A stretch of 64,000 nt of DNA from Streptomyces sp. NBC_01233 (GCF_035989305.1 NZ_CP108514.1:124001-188000); one strand, 5' to 3'. Numbered from the stretch's first letter, positions 32,343 to 43,010 are shown. Numbers and translations: made by a program. Notes: generated from the letters alone by a model not told the origin.

Positions 32343-33729
32343 TACTGCAACCGCATGTGGCGTGACGGTCGGTGAGGTTGCTCGTTGTTGTGACTGTGTG
32401 ATGAATCGCTGACGGTTGAGCAGATCGAGTCGTGGTCCGAGGGTGTAGCGGGGTTGCATGCCCGGTTCGGGCATCGTTTTGGCAGGTCGGAGCCACGTGA
32501 TCGGGCTCTGGACTACATGACGGGCCTGCTTGCGCCGCTAGAGAAGAAGAACGGGTGGACGCTGGCCGAGCAGGTCGGCCAGCTCCGCCCGGACGGTGTG
32601 CAACGCCTGCTCAACCACTCCGAATGGGACGAGAACGCGGTCCGCGACGATGTCCGGGACTTCGTCGTGGAGACCATCGGCGCCAAGGATGGCGTGCTCA
32701 TCGGGGACGACACCGGGTTCCTGAAGAAGGGCACCAGGTCAGCAGGGGTCCAGCGGCAGTATTCCGGCACCGCTGGCCGCACCGAGAACTGCCAGATCGG
32801 CACCTTCCTCGCCTACGCATCCGCCAAAGGGCGGGCGCTGATCGACCGGGAACTCTACGTCCCGAAGTCCTGGACGGACGACCGCGACCGCTGCCGGGCA
32901 GCCGGGATCGACGACACCGTGCCGTTCGCCACGAAGATCGAGCACCTCAAGTGGATGCTGCAACGCGCCATCGACGCGGCTGTTCCCTTCGCCTGGGTGA
33001 CCGCGGACGAGGCATACGGGCAGGTCAAGCACTTCCGCGCCTGGCTGGAAGAACGCCAGGCCGCGTATGTGCTGGCCACCAAGGTCAACGACACCGTGAT
33101 CACCGCCGACGGCCGGGACGCCCGCGTCGACGAGCTGATCGCGGCCCTGCCGAAGCAGGCATGGAAGCGGATCTCCGCCGGAGCAGGCGCCCACGGCCAG
33201 CGGATCTACCACTGGGCCCGCGTCGCGATCCGGCCCGCCTGGGAGGGCGGATTCGGGCACTGGGTGCTCGCCCGCCGCAATCTGTCCGACCCCACCGACA
33301 TCGCCTACTACGTCTGCTATGGCCCCGTCACTTCCCGGCTGAAAGACCTGGTCAGGACCGCCGGAGCCAGGTGGGCGGTGGAGGAATGCTTCCAGACCGC
33401 GAAGGGTGAATGCGGGCTCGATCACTACCAGGTGCGGCTCTACCGGGCCTGGTACCGGCACATCACCCTGGCCATGGCCGTCCTGGCCTACCTCACGGCC
33501 ATCCGTGCCGCAGAAGCCGCAAAAGGGGCAGCGGAGATGACGAGCAAGACCTCATACCCCTCAGCGTCCCGGAGATCCGCCGGATGATCGGGCACGTCGT
33601 CGTCACGCCCCGCTGCCACAGCAACGAGCACCGTCTGCACTGGTCACGCTTCCGGCGCCGCAGCCAGGCCCGAGCCCGCCGCTGCCATTACCAACGCCGA
33701 GGCCACGACCCACACATGCGGTTGCAGTA
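32343..33729 (+). mobile_element. IS701-family insertion sequence in metF
   Basis: 1387 bp with perfect 17-bp terminal inverted repeats (TACTGCAACCGCATGTG) and a TTAA target duplication at 32339-32342 and 33730-33733. TTAA is the usual IS701 target. It carries one transposase gene, which is frameshifted. Confidence 0.93.
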
Positions 33730-33733
33730 TTAA
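32454..33733 (+). pseudogene. IS701-family transposase, frameshifted
   Basis: A DDE transposase with DDTGFLKKGTRSAGVQRQYS near the first Asp, WVTADEAYGQ near the second, and RWAVEECFQTAKGECGLDHY near the catalytic Glu. The main frame stops at 33587 with a non-family end. The expected C-terminus ([10 protein letters not shown], then [18 protein letters not shown]) continues in another frame to a TAA at 33731-33733 that lies in the target duplication. One missing base near 33536-33540 explains this. The start is unclear: TTG 32454 is the first usable codon, but homology seems to begin about 14 codons earlier. Programmed frameshifting is the alternative; I see no canonical slippery site. Confidence 0.8.
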
Positions 33734-34645
33734 GCCCGCCGCCCCGGGTGTCCGCGAGCTGCTGTCCCAGGGGCGGCGGACCTTCTCGTTCGAGTTCTTC
33801 CCGCCGAAGACCGATGCCGCGGAGCGCACCCTGTGGGCGGCGATCCGGCGGATCGAGCCGTTCGCGCCGTCCTTCGTCTCCGTCACCTACGGGGCCGGCG
33901 GCTCCTCCCGCGACCGCACCGTGGAGGTCACCAAGCGCATCGCGGCGCAGACGACGCTGCGCCCGGTCGCGCACCTGACGGCGGTGGGGCATTCGGTGGC
34001 CGAGCTGCGCCACATCATCGGCCAGTACGCCGACGCGGGTATCCGTGACGTGCTCGCCCTGCGCGGTGACCCGCCCGGCGATCCGAAGGGGCAGTGGACG
34101 CCGCATCCGGGCGGGCTGACGCATGCCCATGAACTGGTCACTTTGATACGGCAGTTGGGTGACTTCACGGTGGGTGTCGCGGCTTTCCCCGAGCGTCATC
34201 CCCGTTCGCCCGGCTGGAGCGAGGACATCCGGCACTTCGCCGCCAAGTGCCGGGCCGGCGCCGACTACGCCATCACCCAGATGTTCTTCCACGCCGAGGA
34301 CTACCTGCGCCTGCGTGACCGGCTGTGCGCCGTCGGCTGCCTGACACCGGTCATCCCCGAGATCATGCCGGCCACCGATTTCCGCCAGATCCGGCGTTTC
34401 GCCGAGCTGAGCGATGCCCGCTTCCCGGCGGCGCTGGCCCGGCGGCTGGAAGCGGCGAAGGACGATCCGGCGGCCGGTCACCGCATCGGGGTCGAGTACG
34501 CGACCGCGATGGCCGAGCGTCTGCTCGCCGAGGGTGCGCCGGGCCTGCACTACATCACCCTCAACAAGTCCACCGCGACTCTGGAGATCCATCAGAACCT
34601 GAACGTCAGCCAGCACCCAGCCACCACCATCACGGAGTAGAACCC

Positions 34646-36064
<1,419 letters not shown>

Positions 36065-36096
36065 CCACCCCCTGACCGGCGACCGAAAAGATCGAG

Positions 36097-36131
36097 CCAC
36101 CGGCTCTCGAGGTTTGCTCGAGAGCCGGTGG
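36097..36131 (+). terminator. Hairpin terminator of the methyl-cycle operon
   Basis: A perfect 15-bp stem (36097-36111 with 36117-36131, loop GTTTG) starts 33 bp after the SAHase stop. Confidence 0.85.
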
Positions 36132-36223
36132 AAAGCCCGTGGCCGGGTGTCCCCGGGAGTGTCACGATCGGATGTCCCGCGCCGAAAGAGCAGTGCTCCC
36201 ACCACCCCAGACGAGGATGTCCC

Positions 36224-36838
36224 ATGAACCCCAACCCGGCCGGCAGCCCCCAGCATTACCCCGCCCCAGGCCCGAGCCCGTACGCCACCCAGCAGCCCGG
36301 CCCCTACGCCCCGCCCCAGCCCCCCGCGCCCGCCGACCGCGGCAAGGCGGGCACCGCCCTCCTGCTGGTCTCCACGATCCTCATGGGCCTGATGGCCGGC
36401 CTCTTCTTCGCCTTCGACGTCTCGGTGATGCCGGGTCTGGCGGCGGGCGACGAACGCACCTACATCACCGCGATGCAGAACTTCAACGCGGCGATCGACG
36501 GCAACGCCGTCTTCGGCATGGCCTTCGTACTCGCCCTGCTCACCTCCGCGGCCTCGGCGATCGTCGAGTTCCGCAAGGGCCGCCGCACCGTGGCGATCTG
36601 GGTCGGGGCGGCCACGGCGGCCTACTTCCTCGTCCTGATGATCACCTTCTCGGTGAACATCCCCCTCAACAACGAACTCGCCGACGCGGGGGACGCGGCG
36701 AAGCTGACGGACTTCTCGATCGTCGACAAGTTCAAGGACACCTGGGCCGCCACCAACATCGTCCGCACCCTGCTGTGCACGGCGGCCCTGACGGCCCTGT
36801 CCCGTGCCCTGGTCCTGTACGGCCGCGCCACCCGCTGA
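36224..36838 (+). CDS. DUF1772-type membrane protein
   Basis: A 204-residue protein. The first 45 residues are Pro/Gln/Tyr-rich and probably cytoplasmic. Four membrane segments follow: ALLLVSTILMGLMAGLFFAF, AVFGMAFVLALLTSAASAIV, VAIWVGAATAAYFLVLMITF and a C-terminal NIVRTLLCTAALTALSRAL. The pattern N-I-P-L-N-N-E-L and the late Trp (TWAATNIVRT) fit DUF1772, the anthrone-oxygenase-like group. It faces a second DUF1772 gene (36967-37464) with only about 20-30% apparent identity, so the pair looks like an old duplication. Function unknown; an enzymatic role in the cluster cannot be excluded. Confidence 0.78.
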   Translation: MNPNPAGSPQHYPAPGPSPYATQQPGPYAPPQPPAPADRGKAGTALLLVSTILMGLMAGLFFAFDVSVMPGLAAGDERTYITAMQNFNAAIDGNAVFGMAFVLALLTSAASAIVEFRKGRRTVAIWVGAATAAYFLVLMITFSVNIPLNNELADAGDAAKLTDFSIVDKFKDTWAATNIVRTLLCTAALTALSRALVLYGRATR

Positions 36839-36874
36839 ACCGCGGCTCCCGTCCTCCCCCTCACCGCACCACCA

Positions 36875-36908
36875 CGAAGTCCCCCGGCCACCCGACCGGG
36901 GGACTTCG
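36875..36908. terminator. Hairpin terminator
   Basis: A 13-bp perfect stem (36875-36887 with 36896-36908) 36 bp past the first DUF1772 gene. Confidence 0.75.
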
Positions 36909-36919
36909 TACATCCCGCC

Positions 36920-36957
36920 CGCCCCCGGCCGGCCGGGGGGACGGCCGGCCGGGGGCG
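36920..36957. terminator. Hairpin terminator
   Basis: A 15-bp perfect stem (36920-36934 with 36943-36957) just beyond the stop of the leftward DUF1772 gene. Confidence 0.7.
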
Positions 36958-36966
36958 GACAGGGGG

Positions 36967-37464
36967 TCAGCCGGCCTGGCCGTGCAGGTACAGCGCCCAG
37001 GACAGGAAGCCCACGGAGGCCGTGCACAGCAGGGTGCGCCACACATTCGCAACGGACCAGGGGCCCTCGAAGGCGCGGCGGACCGCTGCGGGGTCGGGGA
37101 TCCGGTCGACGGGACCGGCCTTCTCCAGCATGTTGTTCAGCGGGATGTTCACCTTGTTGGTGACGCCCATCGAGACGATGTAGCAGACCAGGGCCGCGAT
37201 CAGCGGCGGCAGCACGTCACGGCCGTCGGAGGGGATGTGGAGGGCCAGGGCCAGCGCGGTGAACAGGAACGCCCCGATGTAGCCGAGGACGAACCAGCCG
37301 TTGAGGATGGCCACGTTGATGCGCTGCATGACCTCGATGACCGTACGGTCGTCGGTGCGCTTGAGACCCGGCATCACGGAGACGGAGAAACCGTAGAAGA
37401 GGCCACTGACCAGTCCCGTGGTGAGCGTGGCGGCGATGAGCGAGGCCAGGCGTGCGGTCTCCAT
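36967..37464 (-). CDS. DUF1772-type membrane protein
   Basis: A 165-residue, four-helix membrane protein: LASLIAATLTTGLVSGLFYGF, NGWFVLGYIGAFLFTALALAL, PPLIAALVCYIVSMGVTNKV and NVWRTLLCTASVGFLSWALYL. It shares VSVMPGL, the VNIPLNN motif and WxxxNxxRTLLCTA with the convergent gene at 36224. I start at ATG 37464 (METARLAS) because the first helix begins just after it; a start ten codons earlier is possible. Role unknown. Confidence 0.78.
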   Translation of the reverse strand: METARLASLIAATLTTGLVSGLFYGFSVSVMPGLKRTDDRTVIEVMQRINVAILNGWFVLGYIGAFLFTALALALHIPSDGRDVLPPLIAALVCYIVSMGVTNKVNIPLNNMLEKAGPVDRIPDPAAVRRAFEGPWSVANVWRTLLCTASVGFLSWALYLHGQAG

Positions 37465-37626
37465 CGTGCGTCCCCCTGTTCGTCCGTCCGCCAAGTCTCT
37501 CGGTCATCGATTCTTCGGGAACGGGTCATCGAATCGTCAAGTCATGGGGATCATACGGGCGCAGGGGGCTCCAGCGGTGGGTGATTCGAGCCGCCTTCGA
37601 GTGGATCTCGAGCGGCCGGCCCCCTG

Positions 37627-38316
37627 TCAGGCGGCGGGCGGGGTCCAGTCGGCGGGCAGGCCGGACTGGGACAGGACCGCGGCCAGGCTGTAGTGGTCCC
37701 GGTCGAAGACGATCCGGCAGTGGTTGCCATCGAGGCCGAGGACGGTGGTCATCGGCACGGCGAAGGGCTTGGACGCGCCCTTGAGATGGCCGGAGTAGAG
37801 GGCCCGGACGGTGACGCGGTCCCCCTCGAGACGGGTGGAGCGGACGGTGACGTGGACGTTCTCGATGAGGGTGTCGGCACGGGCCTTCCACCCCGCGATC
37901 TCCTCCCGTCCGCGGAAGGTGACGGCCACGGCTTCGTCGGTGTAGGTGCCGTCGGCGGTGAACAGGGCGCCGAGGGCCTGGGGGTCGGTGCCGTTCCAGG
38001 CACGGGCCCAGGCGGTGACGATCCGCGGCACGTGCCGGCCCGCGGCGGGAGCAGCAGGGGCCGCGGAGGCGACGGCGGAGGTGGAGGCGGCGTGGGCCGT
38101 GGCGGCGACGGCGGAGGTGGAGGTGACGTGGGCCGTGGCGGCGACGGCGGAGGCGGCGTGGGCGGTGGCGGCGACGGCGGAGGCGGCGTGGGCGGTGGCG
38201 GCGACGGCGGAGGCGGCGTGGGCGGTGGCGGCGACGGCGGTGGCGGCGTGGGCGGTGGCGCACAGGGCTGCGGTGGCGGTCAGGACCGTCATCGTACGGA
38301 TCGGGCGGGATGCCAT
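37627..38316 (-). CDS. Secreted SnoaL/NTF2-like protein with Ala-rich repeat region
   Basis: A 229-residue protein. A Sec-type signal (MASRPIRTMTVLTATAALCA) leads into about 60 residues of A-T-A-H-A-A-S-A-V-A repeats encoded by 30-bp tandem repeats. The C-terminal ~135 residues form an NTF2/SnoaL-like cone: VTAWARAWNGTDPQALGALF, DGTYTDEAVAVTFRGREEI and FDRDHYSLAAVLSQSGLP. Such domains act as cyclases, isomerases or binding proteins. The repeat could be a linker to the cell surface. It has no clear partner; the gene ends after two DUF1772 genes and lies outside the SARP-box operons. Confidence 0.75.
   Translation of the reverse strand: MASRPIRTMTVLTATAALCATAHAATAVAATAHAASAVAATAHAASAVAATAHAASAVAATAHVTSTSAVAATAHAASTSAVASAAPAAPAAGRHVPRIVTAWARAWNGTDPQALGALFTADGTYTDEAVAVTFRGREEIAGWKARADTLIENVHVTVRSTRLEGDRVTVRALYSGHLKGASKPFAVPMTTVLGLDGNHCRIVFDRDHYSLAAVLSQSGLPADWTPPAA
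38131..38250. repeat. 30-bp tandem repeat, four copies
   Basis: Four 30-bp units starting at 38131, 38161, 38191 and 38221, with one or two mismatches between copies; degenerate units extend to about 38060. They encode the Ala-rich decapeptide repeats of the secreted SnoaL-like protein. Confidence 0.9.
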
Positions 38317-38609
38317 GGCTGTTGCTCCTTCAGGCGGTGTGTGGCACACAGCCTCACGCCGGGCGCTGTCCACTGGCCAGACCCCGCAGGGCCTGGCCAC
38401 TGCCCGACACTGTCCACGCCTGTCCACGGGATGCGCCGGCCGTGCACGTCCCGTCCGCCGCCACCGCTCCTTGTGCGGCCGCACGGGGGCGTCGGGTGCG
38501 GCTCCCCCGTCCGGAGGCCATCGCCGCCGCCCCCGGCATGGCGCCCGGGCTGGGCGGCGGCGCACGGCGGATACTGCGGGCGATGCCTCCCACCCTGCAG
38601 GAGGGGCCC

Positions 38610-39236
38610 GTGAGCGAGCCCGGCCCCCAAGGAAGTCGACGGCCCGGACCGGGCGGAGCGGGCGATGACGGCGCCGGTCAGGCCGGGGTCATCGGCATCG
38701 GGCTCGCCGCCGTACTGGCGTTCGCACTCGCGCAGGGTTCCTGGCAGTGGTTCGCCACCTACATCGGGGTGACGCTTTTCGCGGTGGTCTTCGCCTTCCG
38801 CGGCCAGCCCGTATGGCGGCCCGGCGTCCGGTCGGCGTACATGCGCGCTCTGGTCGCCTACTCACTCGTCGTCGGACTGTGCGTGGCGATCGCGCTGGCC
38901 CCCATGATGCAGCGCTGGGACTGGCTGTTCCCGATGCCGGGCACGCGCAGCGGGTGCGACGGGCTCGGCAGGTACGAGGTCATCCGCACGCGGGCGGCAG
39001 TCGCAAACCTGGCCGCAGGCGACGGCGCCGCCGTGGCGTACGCGCAGGAGGCCCAGCGCCGCAAGGCCGTCGCCGAGTGCCTGGCGTCCACGACGACCCT
39101 GTGGCTGCCCCTGTACGGAGCCGGGGCGGCCGTGCTGGTGGGCGCGGGCGCCTGGTTCCTGGACCGAAACCGTTCGAGGAAGGATTCCCGGCAGGACTCC
39201 TCCCCGCCGGGGCCTGCGAACGCGGGGCACCGGTAA
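38610..39236 (+). CDS. Hypothetical membrane protein
   Basis: A 208-residue protein with four likely membrane helices: GVIGIGLAAVLAFALA, WFATYIGVTLFAVVFAF, ALVAYSLVVGLCVAIALAP and WLPLYGAGAAVLVGAGAWFL. Between helices 3 and 4 lies a ~70-residue outside loop with two Cys residues that could pair. I chose GTG 38610 because it has a GGAGGGG ribosome site six bases upstream; an ATG nine codons earlier lacks one. I do not recognise the family. The 293 bp upstream (38317-38609) show no gene or clear signal. Confidence 0.65.
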   Translation: MSEPGPQGSRRPGPGGAGDDGAGQAGVIGIGLAAVLAFALAQGSWQWFATYIGVTLFAVVFAFRGQPVWRPGVRSAYMRALVAYSLVVGLCVAIALAPMMQRWDWLFPMPGTRSGCDGLGRYEVIRTRAAVANLAAGDGAAVAYAQEAQRRKAVAECLASTTTLWLPLYGAGAAVLVGAGAWFLDRNRSRKDSRQDSSPPGPANAGHR

Positions 39237-39412
39237 GGCACCGGTATCCGGGCGGGCGCGGGTAAGACACCGGGCACCGGAAACCGGCAGGGCGCCGGTA
39301 AGACGCGGGGCACCGGCTGCCGGTCCACCCTCCCCACCCCTCCTCCCCTCCTCCCCTCCTCCCCACCCTCCCCACCCTCCCCCTCCCTTTCTCCCCGGCC
39401 CCTTCTCCCCGG

Positions 39413-39524
39413 CCCTTTGTTCCCGGCCCTTTCTTCCCGGCCCTTTGTTCCCGGCCCTTCCTTCCCGGCCCTTTGTTCCCGGCCCTTTCTTCCCGGCCCT
39501 TTGTTCCCGGCCCTTTGTTCCCGG
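39413..39524. repeat. 14-bp tandem repeat, eight copies
   Basis: Eight contiguous units of CCCTTTGTTCCCGG or close variants (39413-39524), preceded by a C/T-rich stretch from about 39325. They fill the 423-bp gap between the membrane protein and the deacetylase gene. No coding or hairpin signal found. Confidence 0.92.
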
Positions 39525-39659
39525 CCTGGCGTCGGGTCACCTCCGGTGTCCCGCGCCCTGTTTGCCGGGGGGCCTGCACCGGGCGGTGTGGGCTGATCGG
39601 CCGCGGGGGCTGCCGCCCGGCGCGGCGTCGCCCGGGTCCGGGGGCGCGGCGGGGGTAGG

Positions 39660-40583
39660 GTGCGGCCCGTGTCCGAGGATCAGCGCGACCTCGTCGGTTA
39701 CGGCGCCGGGCCGCCGCATGCCGCGTGGCCCGGCGGGGCCCGTGTCGCGGTCAGTCTCGTCCTCAACTACGAGGAAGGCGGGGAGCAGAGCGTCCTTGAA
39801 GGCGACCGCGCCTCGGAGGGGTTCCTTCACGAACTGGTCGGTGCGCCGCCCGTGGTGGGCGGGCGTGACCTGAACGCCGAGTCGATGTTCGCCTACGGTG
39901 CGCGCGCCGGTTTCTGGCGCCTCCACCGCACGCTCACGGCGCACGGCGTGCCGCTCACCGTCCACGCGGTGGGCCAGGCCCTGGAGCGCAACCCGGACGC
40001 GGCGCGCGCGATGGGCGCCGCGGGCTGGGAGGTGGCGGGCCACGGCTGGCGCTGGATCGACTACCGCCACGTGCCCGAGGACGTCGAGCGCGCCGACATC
40101 GCGCGTTCGATCGCCACGATCGAACGGCTCGTGGGACGCCGGCCCGTCGGCTGGTACACCGGCCGGACCAGCCCCGCCACGCGGCGTCTGGTCGCCGAGG
40201 ACGGCGGTTTCCTCTACGACAGCGACGACTACTCGGACGACCTGCCGTTCTACGCGGAGATGGGCGGCCGCCCGCACCTCGTGGTTCCGTACAGCCTGGA
40301 TGCCAACGATTTCAAGTTCCTGATCGTCCACGGCTTCACGACGGCCGACGACATGCTCGCGTATCTCATCGACACGTTCGAGGTGCTCCACGCCGAGGGC
40401 GGACAACGGCCGCGGATGATGAGCGTGGGCCTGCACTGCCGGATCATCGGCCGGCCCGGCCGTATCCGTGCGCTCGACGGCTTCTTGGAACACGTCGCGC
40501 AGCGGGGCGGGACATGGGTCGCCACCCGCGAGCAGATCGCACGTCACTGGCTCACCACCCACCCACCCCCGCCCCCGCCCTGA
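39660..40583 (+). CDS. Polysaccharide-deacetylase-fold protein, PuuE allantoinase-like
   Basis: A 307-residue protein of the cofactor-poor CE4-like group. The start DLVGYGAGPPHAAWPGGARV and VSLVLNYEEGGEQS, then GFWRLHRTLTAHGVPLTVHA, VAGHGWRWIDY and GWYTGRTSPATRRL, are typical of PuuE-type allantoinases and related N-deacetylases. PuuE opens the hydantoin ring of allantoin. GTG 39660 gives the normal length. It stands alone after a repeat tract and before a large repeat region, with no purine-degradation genes near. Another cyclic amide or amidine could be the substrate. Confidence 0.85.
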   Translation: MRPVSEDQRDLVGYGAGPPHAAWPGGARVAVSLVLNYEEGGEQSVLEGDRASEGFLHELVGAPPVVGGRDLNAESMFAYGARAGFWRLHRTLTAHGVPLTVHAVGQALERNPDAARAMGAAGWEVAGHGWRWIDYRHVPEDVERADIARSIATIERLVGRRPVGWYTGRTSPATRRLVAEDGGFLYDSDDYSDDLPFYAEMGGRPHLVVPYSLDANDFKFLIVHGFTTADDMLAYLIDTFEVLHAEGGQRPRMMSVGLHCRIIGRPGRIRALDGFLEHVAQRGGTWVATREQIARHWLTTHPPPPPP

Positions 40584-40589
40584 ATCCTT

Positions 40590-41240
40590 CCGCAGACCCA
40601 GCCCCAGCCCGCAAGCCCGAGGGTCCGGGAACCCGGGAAGCCCGCAGGCCCAGGAGCCCGAGGGTCCGCAGGCCTGGGAGACCGCAGGCCCGGAAGCCCG
40701 GCGGCTCGGGGGTCCGGGAGCCCGGCGGCTCGGGGGTCCGGAAGCCCGCAGGCCCGGGAACCCGGAAGCCCGCAAGCCCGAGGGCCCGGGGGGCCGGAAG
40801 CCCAGCGGCTCGGAAGCCCGGCGGCCCGAGAGCCCGGGGGTCTGGAAGCCCGCAGGCCCGGGGGTCCGCAGGCCCGGGAACCCGGGAACCCGGAGGCCCG
40901 CAGGCCCGGGAGTCCGAGAGACCGCAGGCCCGCAGGCCCGAGAGACCGCAGGCCCGGAAGCCCGGAAGCCGGGAAGCCGGAGGCCCGCAGGCCCGAGGGC
41001 CCGGAAGCCCGGAAGCCCGCAGGCCCAGAGGCTCGGAAGCCCGGAGGCCCAGGAGCCCGGGGGCCGGGAACCCGGAGGCCCGGGGGGCCGGAAGCCCGAG
41101 AGACCGCAGGCCGTGAGGGGGTCCGGCGGCTCGGAAGGCCGGAGGCCCGAGAGACCGCAGGCTCGGGGGTCCAGGGGTCCAGGGGGTCTGGGGGGGCCGG
41201 GGGCCCGGGGGGCCGGGGCCCGGGGGCCCGGGGGCGGCTG
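40590..41240. repeat. Large GC-rich ~9-bp tandem repeat region
   Basis: About 650 bp of degenerate repeats with a period near 9 bp (units like GCCCGCAGG, CCCGGAAGC). Because 9 is a multiple of 3 it keeps several frames open and creates long false reading frames on both strands. It starts right after the deacetylase stop and ends at the hairpin at 41244. No gene supported. Confidence 0.88.
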
Positions 41241-41243
41241 GAT

Positions 41244-41292
41244 GCACGGAAGACGCCCGGCCGGGAGAATTCCGGCCGGGCGTCTTCCGTGC
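41244..41292. terminator. Very strong hairpin, 21-bp perfect stem
   Basis: 41244-41264 pairs perfectly with 41272-41292 around a 7-nt loop. It probably served as a shared terminator for the deacetylase and the lytic transglycosylase genes before two insertion sequences separated them. Confidence 0.85.
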
Positions 41293-41327
41293 GTCTGCTG
41301 TCCGTCTGCTGCGTGCCGGTGGCTTAG

Positions 41328-43006
41328 CCTCGATCCACCGAGCAATAGCCGGTCCAGGGCTTGGACATGAAGACGCGGATGCCCTCTGAGCTGGGATGAT
41401 GGGACTTCCTACGGTTCCATTTCCACAGAGCAAGAGAACATCCGCGAGATGCAATCTTCCCATGCTGCTTCGGCGGTGTTTGCCGCGTTCGATGACGCGA
41501 ATCTGGTCGCGCATGCCGGGCTGGTCCCGGTGATGCGGCTGGCCGAGCGGTGCGGGCTTGCCCGGCTGGTGGCCGAGAAGGTGAAGCTGACCGGCGCGAA
41601 GAACGGCGCGGGCGCGTCGGCGGACGCCAAGGTGACCAGCATCGTGGCCGGGATGGCCGCGGGTGCGGACAGCATCGACGATCTGGATGTGCTGCGGCAC
41701 GGTGCGATGCCCGTGTTGTTCGCAGGCGTCCGTGCGCCGTCCACGCTGGGCACGTTTCTGCGCTCGTTCACCCATGGTCACGCGCTCCAGCTCCACGCGG
41801 TGCACCGCGGGTTCCTGGCCGCTCTGGCCTCGCACACCCCGCTGCTGCCCGGCGCGGGCGAGAAGGCGTTCATCGATGTCGACTCCACCCACAAACGGGT
41901 CTACGGCCGGACCAAGCAGGGTGGCGAGTACGGCCGGTTCAAGGGTGTCCGCACCCTGCACCCCCTGCTCGCCACGATCTGCACCCCCGCCGCGCGGCCG
42001 GTGATCGCCGGGGCACGGATGCGGCGGGGCAAGGCGGCCGACTCCCGCGGTGCCCCCAAGTTCGTCAGCGAGGCTCTGGCCACCGCCCGGGAGGCCGGCT
42101 GCACCGGCCTGCGGATCCTGCGGGCGGACTCGCAGTTCTACAACGCCGGTGTGATCGCCGCCTGCCGCCGGGCCGGAGCCCACTTCTCCATCACGACCGG
42201 CATGAACCCCTCCATCAAACGGGCCGTCCTGGCCATCCCGGACGGCACGTGGCAGCAGATCAGCTACCCGACCGCGGTGCCCGACCCCGACACCGGGGAG
42301 CTCATCTCCGGCGCCGAAGTCGCCGAGATACCCGCATACACCGCGTTCGCCGGCCGCAAGAAGAGCGAGCGGGTCACGGCCCGGCTGATCGTGCGCCGGG
42401 TCCGGGACCTGGCCAAACCCGCCGGCGTCGGTGAGCAGGGCGAGCTGTTCCCCGTCTGGCGCTACCACCCGTTCTTCACCGACAACCCCGCCGGAACGCT
42501 CCAGGCCGAGCGGGAACACCGTCACCACGCCGTCGTCGAGCAGGTCATCGCCGACAGCAAAGCCTCCGCCCTCGCCCACCTGCCCTCCGGACAGTTCAAC
42601 GCCAACGCGGCCTGGCTGACCCTGTGGGCGATGACCTACAACCTGCTGCGGGCCACCGGTGCTCTGACCTCCGCCTTCCACGCCAAGGCCACCACCGCCA
42701 CCCTCCGCACCCACCTGATCCACGTTCCGGCCCGGACCGCCCGCTCCGCCCGGCGCGTCACCCTGCACCTACCGCACAACTGGCCCTGGCAGCACGCCTG
42801 GACGCACCTGTTCGACACGGTCCACGGCCCACCCGGCCCGGCCTGACGCCCCCTGCCCACCCCGCCCGCCAGGGCCCAACCGGAACCAAGTCGTGGAAAA
42901 GCTGGGCAGACCAGCGGCTACAACCTGCCCATGCCCAACCACCGCCCCAAAACCGGCACAGACGCCCGCCAGAAGATCACCCTCAGACCACATCGGTGGA
43001 TCGAGG
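41328..43006 (+). mobile_element. IS1380-family insertion sequence
   Basis: 1679 bp with perfect 14-bp ends (CCTCGATCCACCGA). Target duplication CTTAG: left copy 41323-41327; the right copy is split by the next element (CTTA at 43007-43010, G at 43988). Length and duplication fit IS1380. Confidence 0.88.
41449..42846 (+). CDS. IS1380-family transposase
   Basis: A 465-residue DDE transposase. First Asp region: EKAFIDVDSTHKRVYGRTKQG; second: LRILRADSQFYNAGV; late part: REHRHHAVVEQVIADSKASALAHLPSG with the Glu. The frame is intact and the element has good ends, so it may still move. It lies within 41328-43006. Confidence 0.92.
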   Translation: MQSSHAASAVFAAFDDANLVAHAGLVPVMRLAERCGLARLVAEKVKLTGAKNGAGASADAKVTSIVAGMAAGADSIDDLDVLRHGAMPVLFAGVRAPSTLGTFLRSFTHGHALQLHAVHRGFLAALASHTPLLPGAGEKAFIDVDSTHKRVYGRTKQGGEYGRFKGVRTLHPLLATICTPAARPVIAGARMRRGKAADSRGAPKFVSEALATAREAGCTGLRILRADSQFYNAGVIAACRRAGAHFSITTGMNPSIKRAVLAIPDGTWQQISYPTAVPDPDTGELISGAEVAEIPAYTAFAGRKKSERVTARLIVRRVRDLAKPAGVGEQGELFPVWRYHPFFTDNPAGTLQAEREHRHHAVVEQVIADSKASALAHLPSGQFNANAAWLTLWAMTYNLLRATGALTSAFHAKATTATLRTHLIHVPARTARSARRVTLHLPHNWPWQHAWTHLFDTVHGPPGPA

Positions 43007-43010
43007 CTTA

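Larger units (their letters stand above)
32296..34640 (+). pseudogene. metF: Methylenetetrahydrofolate reductase, disrupted by an IS701-type element
   Basis: MetF supplies methyl-THF to MetH. The first 15 codons (32296-32340, after GGAAAGGAGT) run straight into an insertion; the rest resumes at 33734. Removing 32343-33729 and one TTAA copy gives one frame of 317 codons with [12 protein letters not shown] across the join. The 3' part holds [12 protein letters not shown], with the catalytic Glu, and the flavin-binding barrel ([38 protein letters not shown]). No good start lies between the element and the FEFFPP motif; the first in-frame GTG is at 33921, past it. So it is probably inactive, and the cassette must rely on the chromosomal metF. 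Confidence 0.93.

Noticed and set aside
28173..32474. 1433-codon open frame antisense to metH
   Set aside because: It is the mirror of a full-length, well conserved MetH and has shadow composition (His/Arg/Val/Gly-rich, no domain).
39413..39524. Possible CRISPR array
   Set aside because: Units are contiguous 14-mers without spacers, and no cas genes are near.
40552..42768. Long open frame on the minus strand across the repeat region and the IS1380 element
   Set aside because: Its residues come from the 9-bp repeat and from the antisense of the transposase; no family resemblance.
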